NCBI GenBank assembly: GCA_015152475.1
Contig: SUTW01000004.1
Coordinates: 90,503 to 154,502, forward strand
Source of the DNA: Cyanobacteria bacterium SIG30
GTDB lineage: Bacteria; Cyanobacteriota; Vampirovibrionia; Gastranaerophilales; Gastranaerophilaceae
Direction: 5' to 3'
DNA length: 64,000 nucleotides
Positions within the stretch are counted from its first letter, which is position 1. Every line of letters begins with the position of its first letter. The position numbers were made by a program, and so were the translations under genes. The notes under the pieces were generated by a model. That model saw nothing but the letters and a program-made list of their open reading frames with translations, was not told the DNA's origin and did not search any database. Positions 51,549 to 60,216 of the stretch are shown piece by piece.

Positions 51549-53438
51549 TTATAACATATCCCCCATGCCGAATGTAAAGAAACCGCTCTTTCTGTCAACA
51601 CCAGCTGTATTTGTTAATGGAATACCATAATCGAAGCTTACTGGTCCGAGTCCTGGAATAAATACTCTTAAACCAACACCTGCTGATATAGCGTAACCCG
51701 GACGGTCATATAAACGGTCTGTTAATGTTGGTGAGAATATTTTGCCTGCGTCAACAAAAGCTGCAATTCTTATATTGTTTAAGAAATTATTTGAAGTTAG
51801 TCTGTCAATAAATGGTATTGGAGTTCTAAATTCAGCAGAACCCATCATGAAACCTTCACCTGTGCCCACTTCTGAGATGTTGAAACCTCTAACAGAATAA
51901 GGACCACCCATTCTATATGCTGCAAATTCTGGCATATTTCCATTTATCTTTCCGCCAGCTTTAGCTGTTAAGACAAATGATGATTTTTTGCCTGCAGGAA
52001 TGAACTTTTTAATCACACCGTTGATTTTTCCAAATGTATTTTCAAAATCAGTTATATTAAAGTTTTCTTCCAAGCTAATACTTGCAATTCCGCCGCGGCG
52101 GGGGTTGATGACATTATCTCTTGAATCATAAACAAGAGATGGAGTTAATTTTATGAAAAAGCCACCTTCAAGCTGTCTTTCTCTTTCTGACCAAGGGACT
52201 GAATGTTCTCTGAATATTCTTTGCATTTCCCATTCGTCACCTTCGCTTAAATGAACATTTTCAACTCCAAAAGAAATGCTTCCGCTTAAATTTTTAAATG
52301 AAGTAAATCTTCTGGATAATGTTGCTTCTGCACCAAATTTTTGTTCAATTGCCAAAGGAACTTGGTAACTTCCAAGGCTTCTGAAGAAGGCCCTGTATGC
52401 AATTGTATTATTTCTGTTTTTAAAATGAGGTTCTACAAAAGATATTTCAGCTTGATAGTTTGCGCGTTTCAGAATACTGTCATCACTCATCAAGATACCG
52501 GTACCCGCCATGAAATTGAAGTTAAGTTTTTGTCCTAAGCCTCTGAAATTATTTTCTCCAAAACCTACGGAGCCAAAGAAACCGGAAGACGAATCAACAC
52601 CAACACCAATTGAGATTTTTCCGGTTCTTTGCTCCTCTAGATTTATTGTAACTATATATTCTCCAGTTTCTGGGTCCATTTTAATATCTCTTGTGACATC
52701 ACTAAAAGCTTGTGTGCCCATAAGTTTTAAAATGTCGTTTCTCGTTGTGTTTTCATTGTAAACAGTTCCTGGTTCAAGCAGAATATTTCTTTTTACAATG
52801 AAGTCTTTTGTTTTATAGTTTCCATCAACGATAACGTCTTGAATAATACCTTCATTTATAACAAGGTTGACAACTCCATCTGGGTCATCTTGGACAACTG
52901 TTACGCGCGATAAGATGTAACCTTTAATTGAATATAATTCCTGTATTTGTTCAATAGCTTGATTTATTGTAACGATGTTTTGAGGCATGCCTTCAAGGGG
53001 TTGCAAAATATTCAAAATTTCACCGTCATCCACAACATTGTTGCCTTCTAAAGTGAATGCTTTTATCGGTGGGTTTTCTTCAACAATTATTCTTAATGTT
53101 ATATTTGAATCATCTTCATTTCTAAGGGGAATAGCCCTTAATTTTTGAGTAAAAAAGCCTGTTTTATAGATTTTATTCAAATCTGTTACTATGACTTTTT
53201 TGTCATATACATAACCTGCTTTTGTTGACATTTGGCTCAAAATAAAATCTTTATTAACTAAATTGTTGCCAACAACTTCAATATCTTTCACATAGGTTTC
53301 GCCAGATGACATCATTTCTTCTTCTGTCATATCAGGACGCGCAATTGACGAGTCTTCAATTGCAAAACAATTGTTCTGTGCTAAAATAAGCGCAAAAAAC
53401 AATAACCCAAGTGCTAAAATTTTGTTTATCTTTCTCAT
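51549..53438 (-). CDS. bamA: outer membrane assembly factor BamA/Omp85 (629 aa)
   Basis: A signal peptide (residues 1-26) is followed by three POTRA domains (about 47-125, 126-200, 201-275: YVKDIEVVGNNLV, IKAFTLEGNNVV, IQDVIVDGNYKT) and a 16-strand barrel (about 280-629). The lid-loop signature VRGF appears in GPYSVRGFNISEVG. Three POTRAs is the cyanobacterial number; E. coli BamA has five and about 800 aa. It inserts barrel proteins in the outer membrane. The last residue is not Phe. It is a single gene with a leader of some 30 nt. Confidence 0.93.
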   Translation of the reverse strand: MRKINKILALGLLFFALILAQNNCFAIEDSSIARPDMTEEEMMSSGETYVKDIEVVGNNLVNKDFILSQMSTKAGYVYDKKVIVTDLNKIYKTGFFTQKLRAIPLRNEDDSNITLRIIVEENPPIKAFTLEGNNVVDDGEILNILQPLEGMPQNIVTINQAIEQIQELYSIKGYILSRVTVVQDDPDGVVNLVINEGIIQDVIVDGNYKTKDFIVKRNILLEPGTVYNENTTRNDILKLMGTQAFSDVTRDIKMDPETGEYIVTINLEEQRTGKISIGVGVDSSSGFFGSVGFGENNFRGLGQKLNFNFMAGTGILMSDDSILKRANYQAEISFVEPHFKNRNNTIAYRAFFRSLGSYQVPLAIEQKFGAEATLSRRFTSFKNLSGSISFGVENVHLSEGDEWEMQRIFREHSVPWSERERQLEGGFFIKLTPSLVYDSRDNVINPRRGGIASISLEENFNITDFENTFGKINGVIKKFIPAGKKSSFVLTAKAGGKINGNMPEFAAYRMGGPYSVRGFNISEVGTGEGFMMGSAEFRTPIPFIDRLTSNNFLNNIRIAAFVDAGKIFSPTLTDRLYDRPGYAISAGVGLRVFIPGLGPVSFDYGIPLTNTAGVDRKSGFFTFGMGDML

Positions 53439-53528
53439 TAAATTCGTTTTTAATCTAATTGGTGGTTAATAAAATTATAACTAAAAAAAATGTTATTACA
53501 AATTTAAATGAAAGAATTAACATTACTT

Positions 53529-53565
53529 AAAAAAGCTTGATTTTTTCTTCAAAACAAGCTTTTTT
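53529..53565 (-). terminator. terminator after tsaD
   Basis: AAAAAAGCTTG and CAAGCTTTTTT form an 11-bp stem with a 15-nt loop and T-tract on the minus strand, between tsaD and bamA. Confidence 0.8.
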
Positions 53566-53598
53566 AAAAATTTATTTTTTTTGTTAAAAATGAAAAAA

Positions 53599-54582
53599 TT
53601 AACCTCTTGAATAAACTTCCATTGTAATACTGTCATGGGTTTTAATCGGGTTAAAATATGCGCAAGATGCAACCATTGCGGCATTATCTGTACAGTATTT
53701 AATATCTGGGAAATTAACAATATAGTTTCCGTTTTCAACTTTTTCAAGGTCTGAAAATCTTCTTCTGATTTCGCTATTAGCTGCAACTCCGCCTGCAAGT
53801 ACAATTTTGTCATATTCGAATTCTTTTGCAAACATAAGGGTTTTTTGAACCAGAGTTTCAGCAACTGTGTGTTGGAAACTTGCGCAGATGTCTTCTGTCG
53901 GGATATTTTTCTTGTCAAATGTTTCAATTAATCTTGCAGTTGCAGATTTTAAACCCGAGAAACTAAATTCGTTTTTTCCAACTTTTGCAATTGGAAGATC
54001 AAATGCGTGAGGATTTCCAGAATGCGCAGTTTTATCTAATAAAATACCACCAGGATAAGGAAGTCCAAGTAAACGCGCAACTTTATCATAAACTTCACCA
54101 ACGGCGTCATCTATGGTTTCTGCAACTATTTCTTGATTTTCAAATCCTGCAATTTTTATAAGTTGTGTGTGTCCACCGCTAACCAAAAGGCAAAGAAAAG
54201 GTGGCTCGATAGTGCTGTCAATAAAATTTGCACAAACGTGTGCTTGAAGATGGTCAACTGCAACAAAAGGTTTGTTATAAACAAGTGACATTGCTTTTGC
54301 AGCATTTGCACCAACAAGTAGTGAACCGACTAGTCCTGGCCCCATTGTTGCTGCAAAGGCATCCATTTCAGATGGACTTTTTCCAGCTTTTTTAAAAGTT
54401 TCATCTATAACAAAATTAATAGATTCCAAGTGTTCTCTTGCTGCAATTTCAGGAACAACACCTCCAAATTGCATGTGTGTTTTTATTTGTGATGCAACTG
54501 TATTTGATATGACATAACGTCCATCTTCAACAATGGCACATGCTGTTTCGTCACAGCTAGATTCGATTCCGCAAATTAACAT
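53599..54582 (-). CDS. tsaD: tRNA N6-threonylcarbamoyladenosine transferase TsaD
   Basis: Puts the t6A modification on tRNAs reading ANN codons. GIESSCDETACAIV is the N-terminal signature; VPEIAAREHLE is the metal-binding region; GPGLVGSLLVGANAAKAMS, LLVSGGHTQLI, DDAVGEVYDKVARLLGLPYPGG and LAGGVAANSEIRR complete the ASKHA fold. 327 aa is normal. GGAG lies 12 nt before the ATG. tsaB, tsaC and tsaE are not near. Confidence 0.96.
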   Translation of the reverse strand: MLICGIESSCDETACAIVEDGRYVISNTVASQIKTHMQFGGVVPEIAAREHLESINFVIDETFKKAGKSPSEMDAFAATMGPGLVGSLLVGANAAKAMSLVYNKPFVAVDHLQAHVCANFIDSTIEPPFLCLLVSGGHTQLIKIAGFENQEIVAETIDDAVGEVYDKVARLLGLPYPGGILLDKTAHSGNPHAFDLPIAKVGKNEFSFSGLKSATARLIETFDKKNIPTEDICASFQHTVAETLVQKTLMFAKEFEYDKIVLAGGVAANSEIRRRFSDLEKVENGNYIVNFPDIKYCTDNAAMVASCAYFNPIKTHDSITMEVYSRG

Positions 54583-54669
54583 ACAGTTGTTTTCTCCATA
54601 TTATAAAATTACTTTTAACAATTTTATGATTGCTTTTTCTTAACAATATAACCTTGTTTTTGTTTTTTA

Positions 54670-54678
54670 TGCTATTAT
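54670..54678 (+). promoter_or_regulatory. extended -10 promoter giving leaderless TPR-NHL gene
   Basis: TG-C-TATTAT, then 6 nt, then the ATG at 54685. No Shine-Dalgarno. Confidence 0.55.
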
Positions 54679-54684
54679 TTTAGC

Positions 54685-55533
54685 ATGAAAAATGTAATTT
54701 TGATTTTATTTTTTTTATTGTTTAGTTTTATTCCTTCTTTTGCGGTTCCAACCAATTCAGAAGCGATTAAAGCGTATAATGATGGGATTGAATATTATGG
54801 GCAAGATGAAATTGAAAAATCAATTGAATCTTTTAAGCGTGCCGTTACTATACAAAGTGATTTTTATGAGGCTTATTATAATTTAGGGCAAGTTTATTTA
54901 TCTGTGAATAATGTTGATGAAGCTATTAAAAATTATGAATTAGCGGTTAAATATGAACCTGAAGATTACGAAAGCTGTTATGTTTTAGGGGAACTTTTTT
55001 ACAAAAAAGGTTATTTAAGTAAATCCATTGGTTATTTTTCAAAAATTCCTCCAACAAGCGATTTGTATTCAAACGCACAACTTTTTAGAGAAAAAGTTAT
55101 CAAAAGACAAAAAGAAGTGCTTTTAAATCAAGCTCAAATGAAAGCTGAGGCTGATAAATTAATTATAAAAGATATGGCAAACGTGACTGATATAACTGGA
55201 ATTGCTTCTCCTTCCGGTGTTGCAGGAGACAGCCTTGGGAACATTTATGTTGCAAGTTATGGTGAAAATAAAGTTTACAAAATTGCTCCAAATGGGCAAA
55301 GAAGTGTTTTTGTAACAGAACAGGTTTTGTCAGGTCCAATATCTGTTGCAGTTGACAAAAACGATAATGTTTATGTTGCTAATTATGTTCAGGGTAATAT
55401 TCTTAAAGTTTCACCTGATGGAGCGCCTTTTGTTTATACAAAAGTTTTGAAACCATATTGTGTGAATGTTATAAAAGACTATTTGTATGTAACCGAACAA
55501 GAAACAAATAAGGTTATGCGCTTTAAATTATAA
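54685..55533 (+). CDS. exported TPR and NHL-repeat protein (282 aa)
   Basis: Signal peptide (MKNVILILFFLLFSFIPSFAVP), three TPR units (residues 25-130: AYNDGIEYYGQDEIEKSIES, AYYNLGQVYLSVNN, CYVLGELFYKKG) and a short beta-propeller-like part (165-282) with NHL-type strands (GVAGDSLGNIYVASYGENKVYKI, SVAVDKNDNVYVANYVQGNILKV). Only two to three blades are present, fewer than a closed propeller, so it may oligomerise or be truncated. Probably periplasmic. Convergent with dnaA, 14 nt apart. Confidence 0.8.
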   Translation: MKNVILILFFLLFSFIPSFAVPTNSEAIKAYNDGIEYYGQDEIEKSIESFKRAVTIQSDFYEAYYNLGQVYLSVNNVDEAIKNYELAVKYEPEDYESCYVLGELFYKKGYLSKSIGYFSKIPPTSDLYSNAQLFREKVIKRQKEVLLNQAQMKAEADKLIIKDMANVTDITGIASPSGVAGDSLGNIYVASYGENKVYKIAPNGQRSVFVTEQVLSGPISVAVDKNDNVYVANYVQGNILKVSPDGAPFVYTKVLKPYCVNVIKDYLYVTEQETNKVMRFKL

Positions 55534-55547
55534 AATCAAAACAGGAT

Positions 55548-56948
55548 TTAAGCTTTTGTTTTTATAAATTTTTCTATTTCTTTTAATTGTTTTTTGAGGT
55601 CTTTATTGGCTTCTGCTTGCTCTTTAACTTTTTCCCACGCATAAAGAATTGTTGTATGGTTTCTGTTGAAATCTTTTGCCACAACAGGAAGACTCAAATT
55701 TGTCATTTCTTTTGCAAGGTACATTGCAATTTGTCTTATTCTTGCGATGTCTTTTGAGCGTGCGTTGCCTTTGATATCTTCGTTTTTAATATCAAAATAT
55801 TGCGCGCATTTATCTATGACATTTTCAACTGTTACTTTTTTCTTATAATTTTCGTAATCTAATATCTTTTTAGCTTTTTCAACATCAAGTTTTTCTCCAT
55901 TTATTGATGCCCAAGCACTTATTTTATTGTATGCACCTTCAAGTTCACGAACATTTCTGTCATAAATTTCAGCTAAGAATGATGAAACTTCTCTCGAAAT
56001 TTCAAAATTATTTCTTTGAGCATATTTTTCAACAATTGCAACTCTTGTTTCAAAATCTGGTGGCAAAATATCAACACAAAGGCCCCATTCATATCTGCTT
56101 TTTAGCCTTTCGGGTGTGTGTGTAAAGGCGCTTGGTGGTCTATCTGATGCAAAAACTATTTGTTTGCCTGCGTGGAATAAAGAATCAAATGTGTTAAAAA
56201 TTTCGTCTTCTGTTGCTTTTTTGCCTTCAACAAATTGAATATCGTCTATTAAAAGCACATCAACATTTCTGTACATATCTCTAAATTTATGCATTTTAGA
56301 GGCTGTGTCTGAACTTCTGATTGAATCAATTAGCTGATTCATAAATTCTTCAGCTTTTGTATATTTGATTTTCATATCGGGGAAATTTTTTAAAACACTG
56401 TGCCCTATTGCTTGCATAAGGTGAGTTTTGCCAATCCCGATTGAGCCATAGATAAACAAAGGATTATATTTTTGTCCTGGTGCTTCTGAAACTGCTTGTG
56501 CAACATTATATGCGAGTTTTGCGTTTTCACCAACAACAAAATTATCAAATGTATATTTTAAATTTAAGCCACAGAATGAATGCATTTGTTTAAGGTTTTC
56601 AATCTGCTCTTTCATAAGAGCGATTTCTTTTGATGGGGCTTCTTGTGGTTTTTTGTTTTTTTTAGCATTATCTTGTTCAAAAATTATTTCAATATTTGGT
56701 CTTGTGCCACTAACTTCAAAAATTGCATCTTCAATATTTTTTAAATATTTTTGTTTAATAATTTGAATACCAAAGGCCTGATTGCTTGAAAGAGTTATAT
56801 TTTCCTTGTTGTCAGATAGTTTATCTTTTGCTTTAAGCGTTGAAATCCAAGGCATAAAAGAACTTTCAGGTATTTTATCTGATAAAATATCTAAAACTTT
56901 TTGCCATTCTTCTTGCTTAATTTGTTCATCTTTTGTCATAGTTAACAT
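55548..56948 (-). CDS. dnaA: chromosomal replication initiator DnaA
   Basis: Four-domain initiator: N-terminal domain I (residues 1-85), linker, AAA+ domain III with Walker A YGSIGIGKTHLMQA, Walker B VDVLLIDDIQF, box PERLKSRYEWGL, and DNA-binding domain IV with DFNRNHTTILYAWEKV. 466 aa. TATTAT ends 6 nt before the ATG and no Shine-Dalgarno is present. dnaN is not downstream, and no cluster of DnaA boxes is visible in the 99-bp gap before it or the 14-bp gap after it, so there is no sign of the origin here. Confidence 0.97.
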   Translation of the reverse strand: MLTMTKDEQIKQEEWQKVLDILSDKIPESSFMPWISTLKAKDKLSDNKENITLSSNQAFGIQIIKQKYLKNIEDAIFEVSGTRPNIEIIFEQDNAKKNKKPQEAPSKEIALMKEQIENLKQMHSFCGLNLKYTFDNFVVGENAKLAYNVAQAVSEAPGQKYNPLFIYGSIGIGKTHLMQAIGHSVLKNFPDMKIKYTKAEEFMNQLIDSIRSSDTASKMHKFRDMYRNVDVLLIDDIQFVEGKKATEDEIFNTFDSLFHAGKQIVFASDRPPSAFTHTPERLKSRYEWGLCVDILPPDFETRVAIVEKYAQRNNFEISREVSSFLAEIYDRNVRELEGAYNKISAWASINGEKLDVEKAKKILDYENYKKKVTVENVIDKCAQYFDIKNEDIKGNARSKDIARIRQIAMYLAKEMTNLSLPVVAKDFNRNHTTILYAWEKVKEQAEANKDLKKQLKEIEKFIKTKA

Positions 56949-56954
56949 TTTATC

Positions 56955-56960
56955 ATAATA
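56955..56960 (-). promoter_or_regulatory. -10 box for dnaA
   Basis: TATTAT on the minus strand, 6 nt before the ATG at 56948. The -35 is weak. Confidence 0.45.
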
Positions 56961-57011
56961 TTATTTTTTTTGAATTTAAATTTTAAAATTTGTTTTAATA
57001 TTTATTGTTAT

Positions 57012-57040
57012 TTAACATAGTTTTAAATATGTGCTAGAAT
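57012..57040 (+). promoter_or_regulatory. promoter TTAACA-N17-TAGAAT giving leaderless nanE
   Basis: TTAACA (57012-57017), 17 nt, extended TG-C-TAGAAT (57035-57040), then 7 nt to the ATG at 57048. Confidence 0.7.
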
Positions 57041-57047
57041 AATTTTT

Positions 57048-57704
57048 ATGGGAATAGAAAAAAAATCGGTTATAATTTCAATTCAATCAACAAAAGGGGA
57101 CCCAACAGACAATGAAATATGCAAAAAAGCATATTTTAAAAGTGCTATAAAAGGTGGCGCCCGCGGGTTTAGACTTGCAGGTGTTGAAGATATTATTCTT
57201 GCAAAGAAAATGTTTCCTGATATTCCTGTTATTGGTATTACAAAACCTGAGGTTATACCTGAAAATTATAAAGAACTTGTTTATATTACGCCAAGTGTTG
57301 AAGATGCAAAATCTCTAATTGACGCAGGCGCTGATATTATTGCTTTTGATGCGACAAGACGTCATAATTATGAAGATATTTTAGATGTTATTAAGAAAAA
57401 TAATAAGCTGGCAATGGCTGATATTTCCGATTTTGAAGAAGGAATTCTTGCAAATGAATTAGGATGCGATTTTATTTCAACAACTTTAAGTGGTTACACA
57501 ACTTATTCAAAACAAAGCGACGAACCAGATTTTGAGCTTGTTCAAAAACTGGCAGAAAAAAATATAAAAGTTATAGCCGAAGGTAAAATTTGGGAGAGGG
57601 AACAAGTTAAAAAAGCTTTTAATTGCGGTGCTTATTCTGTTGTTATAGGTTCTTCGGTTACTCGCCCATGGCTTATAGTGGAAAGGTTTGTAAATTATGG
57701 TTAA
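57048..57704 (+). CDS. nanE: N-acetylmannosamine-6-phosphate 2-epimerase
   Basis: TIM-barrel enzyme converting ManNAc-6-P to GlcNAc-6-P. Family segments: GGARGFRLAGVEDI, PVIGITKP, YITPSVEDAKSLIDAGADIIAFDAT, GCDFISTTLSGYT and VIAEGKIWEREQVKKAFNCGAYSVVIGSSVTRP. 218 aa. Its last 8 bases overlap a ROK-kinase gene, matching the nanE-nanK pair of sialic acid/ManNAc catabolism. nanA is not in the window, so the sugar may enter as ManNAc. Confidence 0.93.
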   Translation: MGIEKKSVIISIQSTKGDPTDNEICKKAYFKSAIKGGARGFRLAGVEDIILAKKMFPDIPVIGITKPEVIPENYKELVYITPSVEDAKSLIDAGADIIAFDATRRHNYEDILDVIKKNNKLAMADISDFEEGILANELGCDFISTTLSGYTTYSKQSDEPDFELVQKLAEKNIKVIAEGKIWEREQVKKAFNCGAYSVVIGSSVTRPWLIVERFVNYG

Positions 57705-58572
57705 AAAAGCTCTTGCGATTGATATAGGCGGAACAAAAATTTTTTCAGCACTTATTGATGAAACTGGAAAAATTATCGGTGAGGTGAGAAAAAATAGCAC
57801 CCCAGGTGATTTGGTTGGGATAATTAAGATATTAAGAGAAATAATAACGCAGGATGAAGGCTTTATTGATGTTGTTGCAATTTCAACAGCAGGTGCTGTT
57901 AATTTGGAAAATAATGCAGTTATAAGTGCGACAGGAAATTTGCCTGAAGGATACAGGACAATTGATTTTCCAATGTTATCAAAACGCCCTGTTTTTGTTG
58001 AAAATGATGCAAATTGCGCAGCGTGGGCTGAATATAAAATTGGTGCTTCAAAAAATTTGGATAACAATATTACTCTGACATTTGGTACAGGCGTTGGTGG
58101 CGGAATAATTGTAAATGGCAAGTTGATGAAGGGTAAATCTGGTTCGGCTGGTGAGATGCATTTTAAAATGGCACTAGATGAAAAAAGAAAATGTACTTGT
58201 GGTGCTTATGATTGTTTTGAAATTTACACATCAGGTAAAGGTCTTATATTAACTGCAAAAGACATTTTAGGAAAAGATTTGACAACTTATGAAATTATCG
58301 AAGGTTACAAAGGCGGTTATCCAAAATTTGATGAAATAATGACGACTTGGAGGAAAAATATCGCAAAAGGTATTGTTGGGCTTTGCAATATTTTTGACCC
58401 TGATTGTGTTGTTTTATCTGGTTCTCTGGCACAATTTATTGAAACTGAACCAATTCAAAATTATGTAAATAATGAAATTTCAACAATGCCGACAAAAATT
58501 TTCCACGCAAGTGCTGGCAATTATTCAGGCATGATAGGTGCAGCGCTTCTTGCGCTTGAAAAATTCAAATAA
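57697..58572 (+). CDS. ROK-family sugar kinase, probable ManNAc kinase
   Basis: ROK fold: AIDIGGTKIFSALIDETG (phosphate 1), VENDANCAAWAE with catalytic Asp, TFGTGVGGGIIVNGKL, GEMHFKM and the zinc motif CTCGAYDCFE (the usual CxCGxxGCxE with Gly replaced by Asp). 291 aa. Coupled to nanE by an 8-base overlap, so ManNAc (NanK-type) is the likeliest substrate; glucokinase is the alternative. Confidence 0.88.
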   Translation: MVKKALAIDIGGTKIFSALIDETGKIIGEVRKNSTPGDLVGIIKILREIITQDEGFIDVVAISTAGAVNLENNAVISATGNLPEGYRTIDFPMLSKRPVFVENDANCAAWAEYKIGASKNLDNNITLTFGTGVGGGIIVNGKLMKGKSGSAGEMHFKMALDEKRKCTCGAYDCFEIYTSGKGLILTAKDILGKDLTTYEIIEGYKGGYPKFDEIMTTWRKNIAKGIVGLCNIFDPDCVVLSGSLAQFIETEPIQNYVNNEISTMPTKIFHASAGNYSGMIGAALLALEKFK

Positions 58573-58582
58573 CGGGTATATT

Positions 58583-59527
58583 TTATATAAATCTAAATAA
58601 ATTTTTCCAAAACATTTTTTTAAGGAAAAAAAGCGGATATCTTTTTATAAATGCAATAATACCTTTATAAAATTGCATTTTGTCTTTTTTAAGCCAGTTT
58701 TCAAGATTATCTTTTTTGTAATATGTCATTTCGTGATACTTAAAATAATCTTTTTGTTTTGGATTATAGCAACCCAGACCTTGTGCCCAAGGCTTATAAT
58801 CACCAACGTAATGAATGATATTAGGTTCTTTAATAGCTAATTTATATTCAATATTGTCGTCATATGTTGCCCAAACATTTAAAGGACAATATTGTAAATT
58901 CCATTTTAAATTTAAAAATTTGATGTGATTAATTAAAAGTTGATTTAAAACTGTCTGATCATATCCAAGTGGTGTTCCTGTATTTTTAATTGCTTGTTCT
59001 ACTGCTTTTTCTGAAATTTTATCTTCGCGCCATTTTTTGCAATTTATAACCATTAGGCCGGTATTAAAGAATTTGGATTTTCCGTCTAAAAATCTTCTTG
59101 AATATTTTTTGCCGTTAGCATCTTCAACGGCCAAGATATAATTATCATCAAAAGGCATTTCCCAAAGTTCTTTTAATGATGAATGTATTACCATATCGCA
59201 ATCAAGATAAATTAATCTTTCAAGATTTTGTAAATCTTCAATATCTGGTAAAACCATAGTCCATAATATTTGTACAGGATAATAATCTGATTTTTTGTAT
59301 CCGTCAAACATTGAATTATCAATTTTATTGAATTCAACTTCAGAATTATATTTTTTAACAACTTCTGTAATTCTTTCTTTTGAAAAATCGTTAAGAGCAC
59401 CGTCTATTATATGAAAAACAATATCTTCTTTGCTGTTTTCAAGAATAGATGTAATACAAGTGACACTATGTTCCGTGTATGCGTCATTATGTGTTATTGC
59501 AATATGAATTTTATTTTGGTTCGTCAT
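58583..59527 (-). CDS. glycosyltransferase family 8 (314 aa)
   Basis: Start at 59527, where GAGGAT lies upstream; a longer frame to 59563 would extend further into the previous gene. GT-A fold: HIAITHNDAYTEHSVTCITSI, metal motif YLDCDMVI (DxD), FNTGLMVINCKKWR, LGYDQTVLNQLL, and HYVGDYKPW, as in LgtC/WaaJ-type galactosyl- or glucosyltransferases of LPS. The C-terminus (residues 265-314) is basic and aromatic, suited to membrane binding. Overlaps the FdtA-like gene by 17 bases. Confidence 0.9.
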   Translation of the reverse strand: MTNQNKIHIAITHNDAYTEHSVTCITSILENSKEDIVFHIIDGALNDFSKERITEVVKKYNSEVEFNKIDNSMFDGYKKSDYYPVQILWTMVLPDIEDLQNLERLIYLDCDMVIHSSLKELWEMPFDDNYILAVEDANGKKYSRRFLDGKSKFFNTGLMVINCKKWREDKISEKAVEQAIKNTGTPLGYDQTVLNQLLINHIKFLNLKWNLQYCPLNVWATYDDNIEYKLAIKEPNIIHYVGDYKPWAQGLGCYNPKQKDYFKYHEMTYYKKDNLENWLKKDKMQFYKGIIAFIKRYPLFFLKKMFWKNLFRFI

Positions 59528-59879
59528 ATATATAATCCTCAGGGTCATAAGTTTTGTTTGCAAAAACCTCTAAAATACAATTATCTTTAAAATCGTACAT
59601 ATAATGCCAATCAGAAGGTTCAAGAAGCAGGAATTTATCTGGTGAATCAAGTAAAAATTCTTCTTTTTTAACGCCATTATTAACATAAAATTTGCAACTG
59701 CCATTTAGCGCAACTGCGGCTTGAATCGTTTCTTTATGTGCATGACGTCCTCTTATTTCGTTATCTGCACCCCAAATATAAAATACACGCTTAATTTCAA
59801 AGCCAAGGTCTTTTGCCTCAACAACTGCTAAATTTCCTCTTGGATCAGAAAATTTTTTAACATTAAAAATCTTTGCCAT
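59511..59879 (-). CDS. FdtA/QdtA-like dTDP-4-keto-6-deoxyhexose isomerase (cupin, 122 aa)
   Basis: Small WxcM-like cupin: FSDPRGNLAVVEA, IKRVFYIWGADNEIRGRHAHKET (cupin His pair), LLLEPSDWHYMYDF. FdtA and QdtA are 3,4-ketoisomerases making dTDP-3-keto-6-deoxy sugars used for 3-acetamido-3,6-dideoxyhexoses of surface glycans. The aminotransferase and acetyltransferase genes are not seen. Predicted leaderless from TGT-TAAAAT 6 nt before the ATG. Followed by the overlapping GT8 gene, suggesting one surface-sugar pathway. Confidence 0.88.
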   Translation of the reverse strand: MAKIFNVKKFSDPRGNLAVVEAKDLGFEIKRVFYIWGADNEIRGRHAHKETIQAAVALNGSCKFYVNNGVKKEEFLLDSPDKFLLLEPSDWHYMYDFKDNCILEVFANKTYDPEDYIYDEPK

Positions 59880-59885
59880 AATCGA

Positions 59886-59894
59886 ATTTTAACA
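59886..59894 (-). promoter_or_regulatory. extended -10 promoter giving leaderless fdtA-like gene
   Basis: TG-T-TAAAAT on the minus strand with 6 nt to the ATG at 59879. Confidence 0.5.
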
Positions 59895-59923
59895 CAAATA
59901 ATCCCTAAAAAAATTCCAATAAT

Positions 59924-59950
59924 AAAAGTCCCTCTTTTGGAAGGACTTTT
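59924..59950 (-). terminator. terminator after the ferredoxin gene
   Basis: AAAAGTCC and GGACTTTT pair (8 bp plus three inner pairs) with a 5-nt loop and flanking A/T tracts. Confidence 0.8.
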
Positions 59951-59970
59951 ATTTTAATTGAATTTTTAAA

Positions 59971-60147
59971 CTATTCAACAACGATAACGCCAACTGGGCA
60001 AGCGTCAGCTGCTTCTTTTACAGCATCTGCGTTTGCTTCAACGGCATCTTGGTTAACAACTGCAACGTCTTCAATTTTGAAAACTGCTTCGCAGAATGAT
60101 TCACAAGCGCCACATGCGATACAACCGTCTTCGATTCTTACTTTCAT
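59971..60147 (-). CDS. small [4Fe-4S] ferredoxin (58 aa)
   Basis: Complete small gene. MKVRIEDGCIACGACESFC gives Cys-x2-Cys-x2-Cys at the cluster, and the fourth ligand is the Cys-Pro of DACPVGVIVVE near the C-terminus, as in single-cluster ferredoxins. Ala- and Val-rich middle. GGAG lies 10 nt before the ATG. Acidic and cytoplasmic, an electron carrier. Monocistronic, with its own terminator. Codon choice is richer in GCT/GAA-type codons than its neighbours, fitting high expression. Confidence 0.93.
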   Translation of the reverse strand: MKVRIEDGCIACGACESFCEAVFKIEDVAVVNQDAVEANADAVKEAADACPVGVIVVE

Positions 60148-60216
60148 TTAATTAAGACTCCTTATCTTTCTTACAATTATCAATTATACAAGGAGCAAAT
60201 AAAAAAAGCAAGGAGT

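Noticed and set aside
53523..53927. Minus-strand open frame overlapping the end of tsaD
   Set aside because: Different frame within the conserved tsaD C-terminus; no ribosome site.
56949..57047. Replication origin next to dnaA
   Set aside because: No cluster of DnaA boxes such as TTATCCACA, no clear AT-unwinding repeats beyond general AT-richness, and dnaN is absent.
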